Below are positions 1 through 9,617 of a stretch of DNA of 27,500 bases, one piece after another (position 1 is the stretch's first letter; every line of letters begins with the position of its first letter). A model generated the notes under the pieces. That model saw only the letters and a program-made list of their open reading frames with translations. It was not told where the DNA came from and made no database searches. Origin of the DNA: Bigelowiella natans CCMP2755 (Eukaryota > Cercozoa > Chlorarachniophyceae); assembly GCA_000320545.1 (NCBI GenBank), contig ADNK01000348.1:1-27500 (forward strand), given 5' to 3'. Position numbers and translations under genes: made by a program.

Positions 1-308
1 TTCCCCCCCCCCCCCCCTTTTAAAAGCGCTTAAAATGTAAAAAGGAAGTGTTGACCATTTTGTTTACGCGCAGGTCAAAAAGGGGAAGGCTGGCTGCGCT
101 CGTATCTTTGTGTGGAGGGAAAGCGAAGATCGTGCGTGCTTGCAGACCTCACACCCCCAATTTCAACTTAGCAGGAAATATTTAAAAGTTATTTGGTCTT
201 TGAATCCGCCCTTTCCTTTTTTCCCCCCCCCCCCCCCCTTTTATATTCTTTCCTGTGACTGTTCTCTGATCCGATTCATGATGATAACGGCAGGTAAAGA
301 GTTACACT
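1..308. other. upstream region of the 309-4509 gene
   Basis: No coding exon was found. The stretch holds a 15-C run at 3-17 and a 16-C run at 223-238, both flanked by T-rich sequence. It ends just before the proposed start codon at 309. The second C/T tract followed by a GCAG at 290-293 could be the end of a 5' UTR intron, but this is only a possibility. Confidence 0.4.
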
Positions 309-1065
309 ATGGAAGCATCCTTCGCCGGAGCCAATCACGGCGCGTATGCTGGTAGCATTGATAGACGTCCTCTAGGGAGTCGTTGTAGTAGTAGTAGTAG
401 TAGTAGTAGTAATATTTGTCGTTGTTGTTGAAGAAGATGAAGGGGAGGGGGAAGAAGAACATGTGGCAGTAGGAGCGGTAGATGTGCACCCAACAATCGA
501 TTTTTGGTTTGCGGTTAAAGAGAAATTACCCAGGGAGGATTTGAAGGACGGGAAGCGGTGCTAAAGCTCTTTTATCATCATCATCATCACCACCACCATC
601 ATCATCAATCGTAAATCATCGTCGGCACGATTCTTCTTCTTCTCCTTCTTATTCTTAATTTTCTGCGTACAGGCAAGCACTTTACAGCTGGAATTCTCAT
701 GAATATGGGCCGAGATTGGTCTTTCCCCATTTTCTTTCTTTTTTGTCATTTTCATAACCCCTTCCCCCCCTTTTCCCCGCTGTTTCAATAAGCAATCCCA
801 TAATTTTTACCCTGCTGCTGCGGCTGCTGTTGCTGCATTAAAAAAAATAGGTGTTTCTCAATCCTCCAATATGAAGATCAAAAGCAAAGAGCAAAGATAA
901 AACGTTGCTTGGAGGAGATGTCCCCAAAGGATACGGTGTGTCAAGGCATTTACGCCATGAAAACTAGACGGGGTCCCGGGGAGGAGGGGGGGGGGGGCTA
1001 TGGAAACGGAGAAAGGCCAGTATCAAACGTTCTGTAGATTCCATGTGTGATGTGTGTTATGTGTC

Positions 1066-1105
<40 letters not shown>

Positions 1106-1259
1106 TGTTGTTCCCCCGAAAATGTAGCATGTCGAGGAGGAAGGCGAGAGTGATGAAGATGACAGCGCGGACTCAGCCGAGGAAAGGTAGACTTGTATGC
1201 ACATGCATGCAACCTTGCATTCATACTACATCTAAGCACTCTCTGAGGAGGGAGGACAG

Positions 1260-1297
<38 letters not shown>

Positions 1298-1688
1298 ATA
1301 AATATATACATATATTTACTATGCACATGGAATAAGAGCAAGATGTTTGAAAGAACGTCTCTGATGACCACCAGCAGTAAATCAGTAGTAAACCATCTTC
1401 ATAATAACTGAGCAAAACGTCGGCGTGCTCGCTTCCCGCCTCTTCCTCTGCTTTACTCTCCATTCTCCATATTAGACCGCCTGGGCCTGGGGAGAAGCTA
1501 CTGGGGCTTGATATGTCGTGTGCTATCAAGGCCAAAGTGCAGGCCACACGGAGTCTACTCGCGAAGCGTGAAGAAGATCAGGTGAGAGCAGTTGCAAAGA
1601 AGAGAGCAAGAACAAGGAAAAGGGGAATGTAAAGGAAATTATAAGATTATTTGCTCAATATATATAGTATCTCACCCCCCCCACCCCC

Positions 1689-1767
<79 letters not shown>

Positions 1768-2120
1768 ATACGCTCTAATTATTTGTATATGACGTGCGAA
1801 TTAAAAGGCGTCGACGTACAGCAAAGGCAAACGTGAGACACAAGTCTCTTGAAAGAGACTCCGCAGCCAAACGGTTTGTTTTGCAATCATGTTACTTGTC
1901 GCTGTGAATCATCTTCACGCTTACTCCCCCCCCCCCCCCCCCTCCCCCGTTATTTTTTTTTTCCACAGCATTCTCCGAAAAGATCGGAAGAAGGCGCTGC
2001 ACAAGTCCGTGAAGGCACCACCTGCCAGCTCTATGTCTCCCTCAGCTAAAGCGCGAAAACTAAAAGAGAGAGGTAATAGATCATAATCAACTATCATCAA
2101 GCTACGATGTCAAAGCACGT

Positions 2121-2192
<72 letters not shown>

Positions 2193-2220
2193 ATCGTAAT
2201 AAGCCACCAAGCAGCACAAT

Positions 2221-2254
<34 letters not shown>

Positions 2255-2604
2255 GTCCTTTTAAAGGCTGGAACCGTCCTTCTGCTGAAGAGCCCAGCAG
2301 CAAGGACAAGAAGCTATTAGATAGATGGAGAAGCCCCAGCTCCAAGGTATTTGGCGTACGCAACATTCGTCTTGTTATCGTTTTCCCTGTAATGCTCCTT
2401 GTCCATTTACCGACTGATCATGGAGGTGAAAAGCAGCTACACTGCTGCCGCCATGATCTCATACCATATAAGTCCAAACGGGAAATTATCTGCGGTGCTT
2501 GTTTTTCCATGCATCGTCGTATGCGTGTGTGTGAAGCTGGATGTAGTAGCCATATCTAACTTCCACCTAGCCGTGTAGTTGTCAAAGAGAGACGGCGTGA
2601 TTGA

Positions 2605-2641
<37 letters not shown>

Positions 2642-2909
2642 GATTATCCTTCTTGTCTACTAAAGGCATCGAAGAGCCTCTCAGTTAGGAAGCTCAGTCG
2701 GCGTGCAATTCATTCTGTGAGGTCGGTCTCTCTCCCTTCTTCTTCTTCTTCTTCTTCTTCTTCTTCTTCTTCTATCTTACTTTCTTCCTCCTCCTCCTCC
2801 TCCCCCCCCCCCCTACTGGTCTCCACTGAAGATAAAATCATTTCCGGACTATTCCGCCTCGTGCATCATCTTAACCCCTCGCTCGGCAATCTTTACTATA
2901 TATATAACG

Positions 2910-2988
<79 letters not shown>

Positions 2989-3357
2989 TCTGATCTGTAC
3001 AGACGCGAGAGGAAAGCTCCCTTGACCATGACCCCAGAGCCCCCTGCACGGCCTCTCAAGGGTCAATGCTTTACGTTTGAAATCCCTGGAGGGGGAAGGC
3101 CACAAGGAAGATCAGGGGCTAGGAAGGGAGGAGGATGGGGAGGGCTTTACTCGCAATCTCCTTCATATGTTTCTTCTCCGGCAACCAAGCAGTCGCCCCA
3201 TAGGCGGAATAACCTGCCTCCCGTTGGAGCACTCGATCAGAAATTGAGCGTCTCGTCTCCTTCCTTGATTGATATGCAGCATGAGAGCCAGTTAAGAACC
3301 ACCACCACCACCACCACCACTCCACTACACCTACTTACACGCATCATCATGCATCAC

Positions 3358-3393
<36 letters not shown>

Positions 3394-3465
3394 AACAACG
3401 CAAGACTACTTCATCTGCATCGCTAAATCACTACCCTCCCCTTCTCTCGCTCTCCCTCCCCCCCC

Positions 3466-3508
<43 letters not shown>

Positions 3509-3775
3509 TGTGTGCGTGTGTGTGTGTTTATGCACAATACATGGTTACGACAATCATTTATATGATCATGGGTGTCACCGATCATGCCCCCACCCCCCTC
3601 CTTCGATGAATCAATCTCTTCCCCTCAGATCATCCTCAAAACCGCCCAGGGCGGGCATACGACGTGGGTTTCGAGGACGTTACACGGACGCACGCTCTAG
3701 CTCTCCGGTTCTCTACAACTACCTTACAACAGCGAATATTTCCTGCAGCAGCCTCCTCCTTTGCACTTTCCCTAA

Positions 3776-3813
<38 letters not shown>

Positions 3814-4509
3814 AGCTTTTCTGCTTCTTTCGCCTATTTTGCCTAATTTGTGTTTATATTATGGATTCTTCCAGCATGTAAAGACCCCCCGCGGCGGCGC
3901 GTCACTAGGTAGTGCCACGCAACTTACAGAAGACAGCAGAAGACAGCCAAGTCCATAATCAATCACACCACCAGAAACACCTAGCAACTACTACAACAAC
4001 AATAACAACAACATAGGTATTAAGAAAAGCCCTCCTGCAAGCTTGATAATAGACAATCCGGAAGCTAAAATAAAGGTACTACTACTTCGGGAAAAGCGTG
4101 TTTGTTATTATCTAAAGTATAGTTAGTGTGACGCTCAATTGACCATCTGGCCCGTGAAGTGACATCAGCCTCGCCGTTTTCCCTTCACTGTTACACTTTA
4201 ATTAAGGTTTTACAGCACGCAAAGGACTTTGCTGGAATAGCAAAGCCGCAGCAATTCGCACGTGAGTTTTGCTTTTTTTTTAGTGATGAGAGAGGGGGGG
4301 GGAGAAGACAGGGAGAACAGTGAAAGAACTAAGCATGCAGAGTTTATATCGAAGTTCTCACACACTTTTTGTTTAAAGGCCCACCGGTTGCGAATAACAG
4401 TAGAAGAAAATATGGCATTTATGAGATGATAAAGCAGCGTCCAACATCGGCAAAAGTAAAGCGTTCTGTCAACATAGGCTCCTTTTTCGGTCACTCCCCA
4501 AAACACTAG
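309..4509 (+). CDS. unrecognised basic Ser/Pro-rich protein, 14 exons, about 485 aa
   Basis: I do not recognise this family. Exons are 309-351, about 410-557, 851-1028, 1128-1186, 1476-1628, 1969-2072, 2267-2346, 2666-2721, 3003-3290, 3629-3707, 3875-3908, 4017-4075, 4216-4261 and 4379-4509 (TAG). Every junction keeps phase and the introns are GT-AG. The N-terminal third has an acidic Glu-rich stretch followed by a possibly folded piece containing HPTIDFWFAVKEKLP. A Gly run, a second acidic patch (EEEGESDEDD) and then a long Lys/Arg-rich, Ser/Pro-rich and probably disordered region follow. The C-terminus ends KRSVNIGSFFGHSPKH. The basic low-complexity composition suggests a nuclear or cytoskeletal protein, which is inference. 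The acceptor of exon 2 is ambiguous because it lies inside a GTA repeat. An alternative end at TAA 3957-3959 is possible if the donor at 3909 is not used, but the three downstream exons fit in phase. Confidence 0.75.
385..411 (+). repeat. (GTA)9 microsatellite at a splice acceptor
   Basis: Nine GTA units sit exactly where the intron after exon 1 of the 309-4509 gene must end. Each TAG is a possible 3' splice site, and all give the same reading phase, so repeat length or acceptor choice would change only a run of Val residues. Confidence 0.7.
574..608 (+). repeat. ATC/ACC microsatellite in intron
   Basis: An imperfect run of TCA/CAC/CAT triplets lies in the 558-850 intron. A TTC-rich tract near 630-655 and a short CTG run near 812-835 lie in the same intron. 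Confidence 0.85.
1069..1103 (+). repeat. (GT)n microsatellite in intron
   Basis: About 17 GT units fill the middle of the 99-nt intron at 1029-1127. Confidence 0.95.
1261..1290 (+). repeat. (TA)15 microsatellite in intron
   Basis: Fifteen TA units lie in the 1187-1475 intron, followed by degenerate CATA/AATA sequence to about 1315. Confidence 0.95.
1692..1765 (+). repeat. compound (CT)n-(GT)n microsatellite in intron
   Basis: A pure CT run (1692-1730) is followed by a GT run (1734-1765) in the 1629-1968 intron. The same intron has C tracts at about 1674-1690 and a 17-C run at 1926-1942 just before its acceptor at 1968. Confidence 0.95.
2119..2250 (+). repeat. (CA)n, (TA)n and (AAC)10 microsatellites in one intron
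   Basis: The 2073-2266 intron is mostly repeat: CA units to about 2146, TA units to 2188, and ten AAC units at 2221-2250. The acceptor follows at 2266. Confidence 0.95.
2605..2638 (+). repeat. (ATC)11 microsatellite in intron
   Basis: An ATC run in the 2347-2665 intron, close to the acceptor. Confidence 0.95.
2736..2982 (+). repeat. (TTC)n, C-run and long (TA)n in one intron
   Basis: The 2722-3002 intron carries a TTC run (about 2736-2773), TCC units, a C run near 2802-2813 and a TA run of about 33 units (2917-2982). The next exon begins at 3003. Confidence 0.95.
3297..3528 (+). repeat. (ACC)n, (GAT)n, (CT)n and (GT)n in one intron
   Basis: The 3291-3628 intron holds four microsatellites in series: ACC (3297-3320), GAT (3357-3392), CT (about 3469-3505) and GT (3507-3528). 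If the donor at 3291 were not used, the reading frame would run into a poly-Thr and poly-Asp extension ending at 3426. Confidence 0.9.
3777..3811 (+). repeat. (ATC)n microsatellite in intron
   Basis: About eleven ATC units in the 3708-3874 intron. Confidence 0.95.
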
Positions 4510-5586
4510 AACCAGCTACAGAAAGTAGACAAAACTAGGAGCCTCGCTATAGCACTTAAATTATTTATCCGCTATGATTTAGATGATTGCACCACTTCGA
4601 TAATCTAATCATAAGCAAACCTTTCACTTTATTATCCAACGACTATACGACTGATGTGTGTGTACGCCGTATATGTTCATACATACACATTCAATATGCT
4701 TTGTACGTGCGTCAGGGCTTATATGTGCTGTGTGGCGTCTAGCTACTCTGTATCTAACTAGCTACGCGCGCGGCTACTGTACATCTTTAACAATATTGTA
4801 CGTATGCATAGCAAAATAATTCATGACACAAAACGCATGCAAATGTGCAATTTGCAGTTGTGGCTGAATGTGTGCTTATCAGCAGGCGGATGGCGCCATA
4901 CAGGCTGTCAATCGGTGTGCTACATGACGTCGACTGGCTATGCCATAGCACATGACGTGCATAGTTAGATGGACACGTCTAGACGCACACGTCTAGACGC
5001 ACACGTCTAGACGCACACGTCTAGACGCACACGTAACGATGTAGCGCCATGCATGTGTGCCATGCTGTGTGCGCACATGCACAGCTAGCTAGACAGGGCA
5101 CGTTGCGAGCTGCGCGCTGCATCGCGTTTGCATGCGTATGCATCCACAACAAAAGATATTTATCACAAAAGAATTGAACTGAACAGACACAATTCATGAG
5201 CACTGTGTGGTCGCACAGCTAGCTAGTTAGCGTGCAAGCGCAGCTAGATCTAGAGATGCTCAATGAGCGAACAATGCAGCTTTTTGTGCATGTCGTGTGG
5301 CAAATGAGCAAGAGTACGTGCTGGTGCACGTAGCATCGTAGGGGCGCATTCCAGCATGCAGATTAGCATAGCATGTGCATTGCAGCCAGCTAGCCAGGCG
5401 GTGCTGTGCGTCTAGATGGAGCTACGATACACACGTCTTGACGCACCTGATGACTTTCTATTTTTCCATGTGTTCTAATGGCGATCATGCCACACATGAA
5501 GAAGAAAAGCCAACATGGAAAACACATTGCGCATCACTCAATATGAACGTATTAATGAGCTTGACACATCAGAACGGTTCCCGCAT
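4510..5586. other. convergent intergenic region with a CTAG/GCATGC island
   Basis: No exon was recognised between the stop of the (+) gene and the stop of QCR9 (-). From about 4640 to 5470 the composition changes. CTAG, GCTAGC, AGCTAGCTAG, GCATGC and TGCATG words recur, for example at 4738-4763, 5083-5092, 5217-5250 and 5384-5396, along with CACATG and GTGCACG words. A 14-bp palindromic tandem array lies inside it. The same vocabulary recurs near 9010-9560, 18560-19490 and 27040-27500. Confidence 0.7.
4973..5034. repeat. 14-bp tandem array, 4.4 copies, palindromic core
   Basis: Four perfect copies of ACACGTCTAGACGC (4973-4986, 4987-5000, 5001-5014, 5015-5028) are followed by a partial ACACGT. 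Each unit contains the perfect 10-bp palindrome CGTCTAGACG. A degenerate copy (ACACGTCTTGACGC) lies near 5431-5444. Confidence 0.95.
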
Positions 5587-6389
5587 CTATTCATCATCAT
5601 CATCATCATCATCGTCGTCGTCTTCTTCTTCCTCCTCTTCCTCAGTCCCCTCAGGTGGATTTGGAAAGCTTTGTTCGATGACATCCTCGAAAAGTTTCTG
5701 AGACAAAGTAAAACCGGTTATACTTCACCGACATTGGGAGATTTGACCCTAGCTAAATGCAAGCAACAATGCACGTACTCCTCTGTTGTTTGCCTTCCAG
5801 AGACCCTCGAACACGCTGTCATAGGCCATACCGCCGAAAATTGCGACGCCCACCACTGCAGTCGAGTATGCAACGTTGGACTTCATGAAGACGTTGTACA
5901 ACAAGTCGTTGAATTGCTTAGGTTCATTCGTTTTGTAGAAAGATCTTCGGAGCGTGGGAACCACACGTTTGCTGCTGCAAGGAAGGGAGAGGAATGACAC
6001 AAATCATTAGAAGCTATCTACAGTGATAGTCTAGTGGAGACCTATGCCATGGCACAAATCAATTACGAATATAACGCCATGCCCTCGGGGAGGAGTGCAC
6101 GCGGAGAGATGGAGGGAGAGAGAGAGGGGGAGAGAGAAGGGGAGAGATAGGAAGAGAAGAGAAGAGCACACGAAAATTGTGCTTGCAAATAGCATCTTTA
6201 TGAAAAAGGGGAAGAAGGCAAGTTTTTATTCAATCAACATTTAAGCCACGGCCCTCCTCATTACTAACTGCCGCGCCAGGCAGAACCCCCTTCACAAGCT
6301 TCCCGCTAAGCCAGCGCGCCCCACCGATGCCCGATATAAATCAAGCGGATATACCTGGTGCGCGCAGACGAGGCCAATCTAGCCAACAT
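5587..6389 (-). CDS. QCR9: cytochrome bc1 complex subunit 9 with a Glu/Asp-rich tail, three exons, 113 aa
   Basis: Subunit of mitochondrial complex III (ubiquinol-cytochrome c reductase). Exons are 6355-6389, 5779-5974 and 5587-5697 (TAG). Exon 1 gives MLARLASSART, a typical Arg/Ser-rich mitochondrial presequence start. Exon 2 encodes the family core: LLYNVFMKSNVAY, one membrane segment at about residues 49-66 (VVGVAIFGGMAYDSVFEG) and WKANNRG. Exon 3 continues KLFEDVIEQ, the usual end region of the family. It then extends beyond known QCR9 lengths, as far as I know them, with seven Glu, ten Asp and a final Glu encoded by GAA/GAG/GAC/GAT repeats. Splice phases agree: the codon AG|C spans intron 1, and intron 2 is phase 0. 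The exon 2 acceptor could also be 3 nt downstream. A GTG-initiated reading frame at 6000 is only intron read-through. The gene diverges from ARPC1. Confidence 0.9.
6105..6165. repeat. GA-rich tract in QCR9 intron 1
   Basis: GAGAGA/GGAGA-type sequence on the + strand. On the coding (-) strand this is a pyrimidine-rich CT tract inside the 5975-6354 intron. Confidence 0.85.
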
Positions 6390-7173
6390 GGTTACTAGTT
6401 CCTTCTGTCGAGGGGGATGGGATCTCTGGGGTTGGCACGCTCACGCGTCTCCTGCTATTACTTGTCTCTCTTGCACGCCTTCAGGGGCGAATTAATGATA
6501 TTTTCGCATATTTTACCAATAAAATCGTCAATAACGTCCTATATTTTGACCAAATCCGCCCCTCGCCGATAAATAAAGTCACTGAAAAAAATCTATCCGT
6601 GAAGATCTTGGGGTGGGTGGTCAGGCGGTTGGGCGGCCGAAATTTGGGCAGAGATTTGGCACAAATTCATTGTCGTTTTATAATAATAGAATACATTATG
6701 AATGAAATCGGAGTTCTTTCGTCCAAAATTGAAACTGGTTGGGAAGAGTGTGGCGAGAGAACTAACTGGAGACTATTCGAGATATATATTTGGTCTCCAA
6801 ATGATCTCCTGGTAGAATCTCCGTTGAACTCCGAGCAACCCAAGCTATCACCATAATCAGATCTTTCCTGTTTCGCCATTCCTGCGTGCTACCTCCCTGC
6901 CCCCCTTCACGCATCAACGTAGTTCTTGCATAGACAGATATCTCTCGGTAATTATTCCCTAATTTACCAACCACTGAAGTTGGGTGGCATTCGCCTTTCT
7001 GCCCGCTGTTTTGCGTAAATTGGGTATTGGGGGAACAGTGATGTTTTCATATCTTTCTTCGACTTAGCCCCTCCTCCTTTCTTTAAAGCCTCTTCCAGAA
7101 ACTTCAGTTCTAAAATTATATTTCTTTAACCCTCTTGTACAGCTTGTTCCCTGGAGGTCCGACATTCGACACC
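6390..7173. promoter_or_regulatory. head-to-head intergenic region between QCR9 and ARPC1
   Basis: 784 bp separate the two start codons, so both promoters must lie here. No TATA box or other named element was convincing. A CCTCTTGTACAG at about 7131-7142 resembles a 3' splice site, so ARPC1 may have a 5' UTR intron. The CTAG/GCATGC words of the other intergenic islands are absent. Confidence 0.5.
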
Positions 7174-8919
7174 ATGCCTGTCGCTGATATCAAACCCTTC
7201 ACAAAAACTGGCGTCACTTGCATCGCTTTCAATGCCGACAAGTCTCTCATTGCTATCTGTCCAAACTCAAATAAAGTCTTGATCTATGAAACAAATGGCT
7301 CTGTTCATTCGACAAAATGGAATAAGGAGCCGAAGTACGTTTTGGAGGAGGTAATAACAAAAAACCAGCAGTATCTAGCCTGTAATAACTAAATCATCAC
7401 CATATATCATCCTCCTTAGCACACGGAAACAGTTGTGGGAATGGATTGGTGCCCTTCGACAAACCTGCTTGTGACTTGCGCACACGATCGAAACGCTTAT
7501 GTCTGGAAGCACGTGACTGAGAAGAAGGTGATCAAAGGAGGTAACGTGTCTTATCAGAAGGAAGATAAATGGAAGGCTGATCTCGTTATCTTGAGAATCA
7601 ATCGAGCTGCAACTGCAGTCAAGTGGTCTCCTTCAGGTATGATCACTCCTTGCAGGAAATTGCCTCACCCTAGCTAGCTCTCTCATGGGCTTCTCAGCAT
7701 CATCATCATCATCATCATCATCATTCCCTCCTCCATTTAGGCGCTAAGTTTGCCGTTACTAGCGGTGCGAAGGTGGTACCGATCTGCTACTATGTGGAAG
7801 AGCATAAATGGTGGACATGCAACACGATCAAAAAGCACAAATCTACGGTTCTCGATGTCGCATGGTGCCCAAATAGCAAGGTCCGTCATCTTTGCTCGCA
7901 TGTTTGGTGGGGGATAAGGAAGTAAATTCTTTGGGCTGAACAGTAGAATCTGACCACCTGTCATCGTTGCTCTTCTTCTTGTTGTTCTTCTATTTGCTCT
8001 TCTTCTTCTTCTTGCGATTAGTTTGTTGTTACTGGAGCAACCGATTACAAGTGCAGGATCATTTCCGCGTTCAAAGCGGAGCTTGACAGCTCGTATGTTT
8101 CATAAAATTTACCTCCTGTTCCGTTTTGTCTCACATGTGCGTCGTTCTTCTCTGTTTTGCGAAAATATCCCAGAGAGGACGACGGATTCGGCGCCATTTT
8201 CCCGAAGCAGCACCAATTTGGAGAAGTCTTAGCTGAGTTCACTCATGCAAAGGCTTGGGTCCAAAGCGTTGCATGGTCTCCAAGCTCCTACAGGCTTGCA
8301 TTCACTGGCCACGGCTCTACTATACACCTTGTGCAGATCGTTGCGGACGGTCCTCCTGTTGTCACTACAATCCGAGCAAGCGGACTACCCTACATCGCTG
8401 TTGAGTTTTTATCTGATAAGGCTGTGGTTGCGGCCGGGTATGACCAGAATCCGCACTTGTACGTCGCGTCTGATGCCAGCGGTGCTGAACCTGAGTGGAA
8501 ATTTGAGGGCAATATCGACAAAGAGGTCAAGAAAAAGAAGAGGGCCCTGGGGTCGTTTTCGGGGGCACGCGCCATGTTTGAAGGTGAGTGCGATTTCCAT
8601 CGAGTTGGTGTCATTACTAGGAATGCTTATACTTTCTGAAATGTGATAACAACAATAACGCAGCGAAATCGCTTCGCGGACAGGCGAGCAACGTGTCCAA
8701 CAAAAAAAGTACTGTTCATCAAAACTTGATTAGGTAAAACAAACATGCCTTTCATCTTGCTCTCGATTTTCGTGTTCTCACAAAATGCAATGTTAATTCA
8801 GTGGAGTTCTTCCTCTGGAGAATGCTACGATGATGACCTATGGATTGGATGGCATTGTAGCTTTCTGGAACATGAAGAATCAAGGGTTTGATGACAAGAG
8901 TCTGATGGCCAAAGAATGA
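7174..8919 (+). CDS. ARPC1: Arp2/3 complex subunit 1 (p41-Arc, WD40), seven exons, 400 aa
   Basis: WD40 beta-propeller subunit of the Arp2/3 complex, which nucleates branched actin filaments. Exons are 7174-7350, 7420-7636, 7741-7880, 8022-8092, 8174-8583, 8664-8733 and 8802-8919 (TGA). All phases match and the introns are 68-141 nt. The start [20 protein letters not shown] is the typical family N-terminus. Family blocks follow in order: [88 protein letters not shown] and GYDQNPHLY. The end [14 protein letters not shown] is the last blade. Length is slightly above the usual 370-380 aa. The insert around [20 protein letters not shown] corresponds to the loop that protrudes from the propeller in this family. 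It converges on the adenylyl cyclase gene. Finding ARPC1 implies an Arp2/3-dependent actin system. Confidence 0.97.
7698..7723 (+). repeat. (ATC)n microsatellite in ARPC1 intron 2
   Basis: Eight ATC units in the 7637-7740 intron. A CTT-rich tract (7970-8013) lies in the next intron, upstream of its acceptor. Confidence 0.9.
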
Positions 8920-9617
8920 AAGTTTAACGCAATTAAGCATACGCTTTTCGTTGGCTAAGCTTAACATCTATATGAATTCAAATTTCGATGATTCTCATCA
9001 GTGAAACTGCATCAACACAAACGACACAAGGTCATCAATCGCCTAAGTCTGAAATCTCGACGTGCGTGTGGCACATCCACATGCACTGCTAGCACTGCTA
9101 GACTGGCAATGTTTGCAGCAAAGCAGCTCGAGTCGCAGATTGGACAGACTTGTTGTTGTTGCACCGAGTAGCTGTGCATGCTAGCATGTAGCCAGACTAG
9201 CAGACAGTCTAGCAGTGCTTGCCATGCTAGCATGATGATCACTGTGCGTGCATGACGCTTTTGATGGGAACACTCCATCTATCCGCCATGCCACAGCATG
9301 ATTGATCTCGTCTCATCATGCGGCACATGCACAAAATGGTCGTAGCCTAGTGGTTAGTTGTCAAGTGCGTGCACATTGTGCCGGTACGATGCTAGAATGC
9401 GTGCTGCGTATATGTAGCGTGGTGCATGCATCATCGCACCCCTCGCATCGTTAATATGTTCGTCGTCGTGATGAATGGTGACGCTTGCTCGAGCATATAG
9501 TGAAGACATCTTCGTTGGTCTTGATGAAATGAACATTTGCATGCTGCTAAGTCACGCAGCGTTGCCGCAAGCTTGTGGGCCGAGCCTCTTACGAATACGA
9601 AGCTTTTCATTTTCTAG
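8920..9617. other. convergent intergenic region with a CTAG/GCATGC island and inverted repeats
   Basis: Between the ARPC1 stop and the 3' side of the cyclase gene. From about 9010 to 9560 the sequence is rich in GCTAGC, TGCATGCTAGCATG and CACTGCTAG words. A 14-bp perfect inverted repeat (9092-9105 against 9205-9218) lies within it. No exon was recognised. Confidence 0.65.

Noticed and set aside
2849-3426. Several overlapping open frames on both strands made of Tyr-Ile or Ile-Tyr runs
   Set aside because: They are translations of the (TA)n microsatellite. Only 3003-3290 (+) is accepted as an exon, because it alone joins both neighbours in phase.
4210-4506. 98-codon frame on the - strand
   Set aside because: It is antisense to the last two exons of the 309-4509 gene, which fit in phase on the + strand and give a plausible C-terminus.
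4973-5034. Tandem 14-bp repeats as a CRISPR array
   Set aside because: The copies are directly adjacent, with no unique spacers, and the genome is eukaryotic.
5749-6000. QCR9 starting at a GTG codon at 6000
   Set aside because: The first residues of that frame are the pyrimidine tract and AG of a 3' splice site. An ATG exon with a mitochondrial presequence and matching phase exists at 6355-6389.
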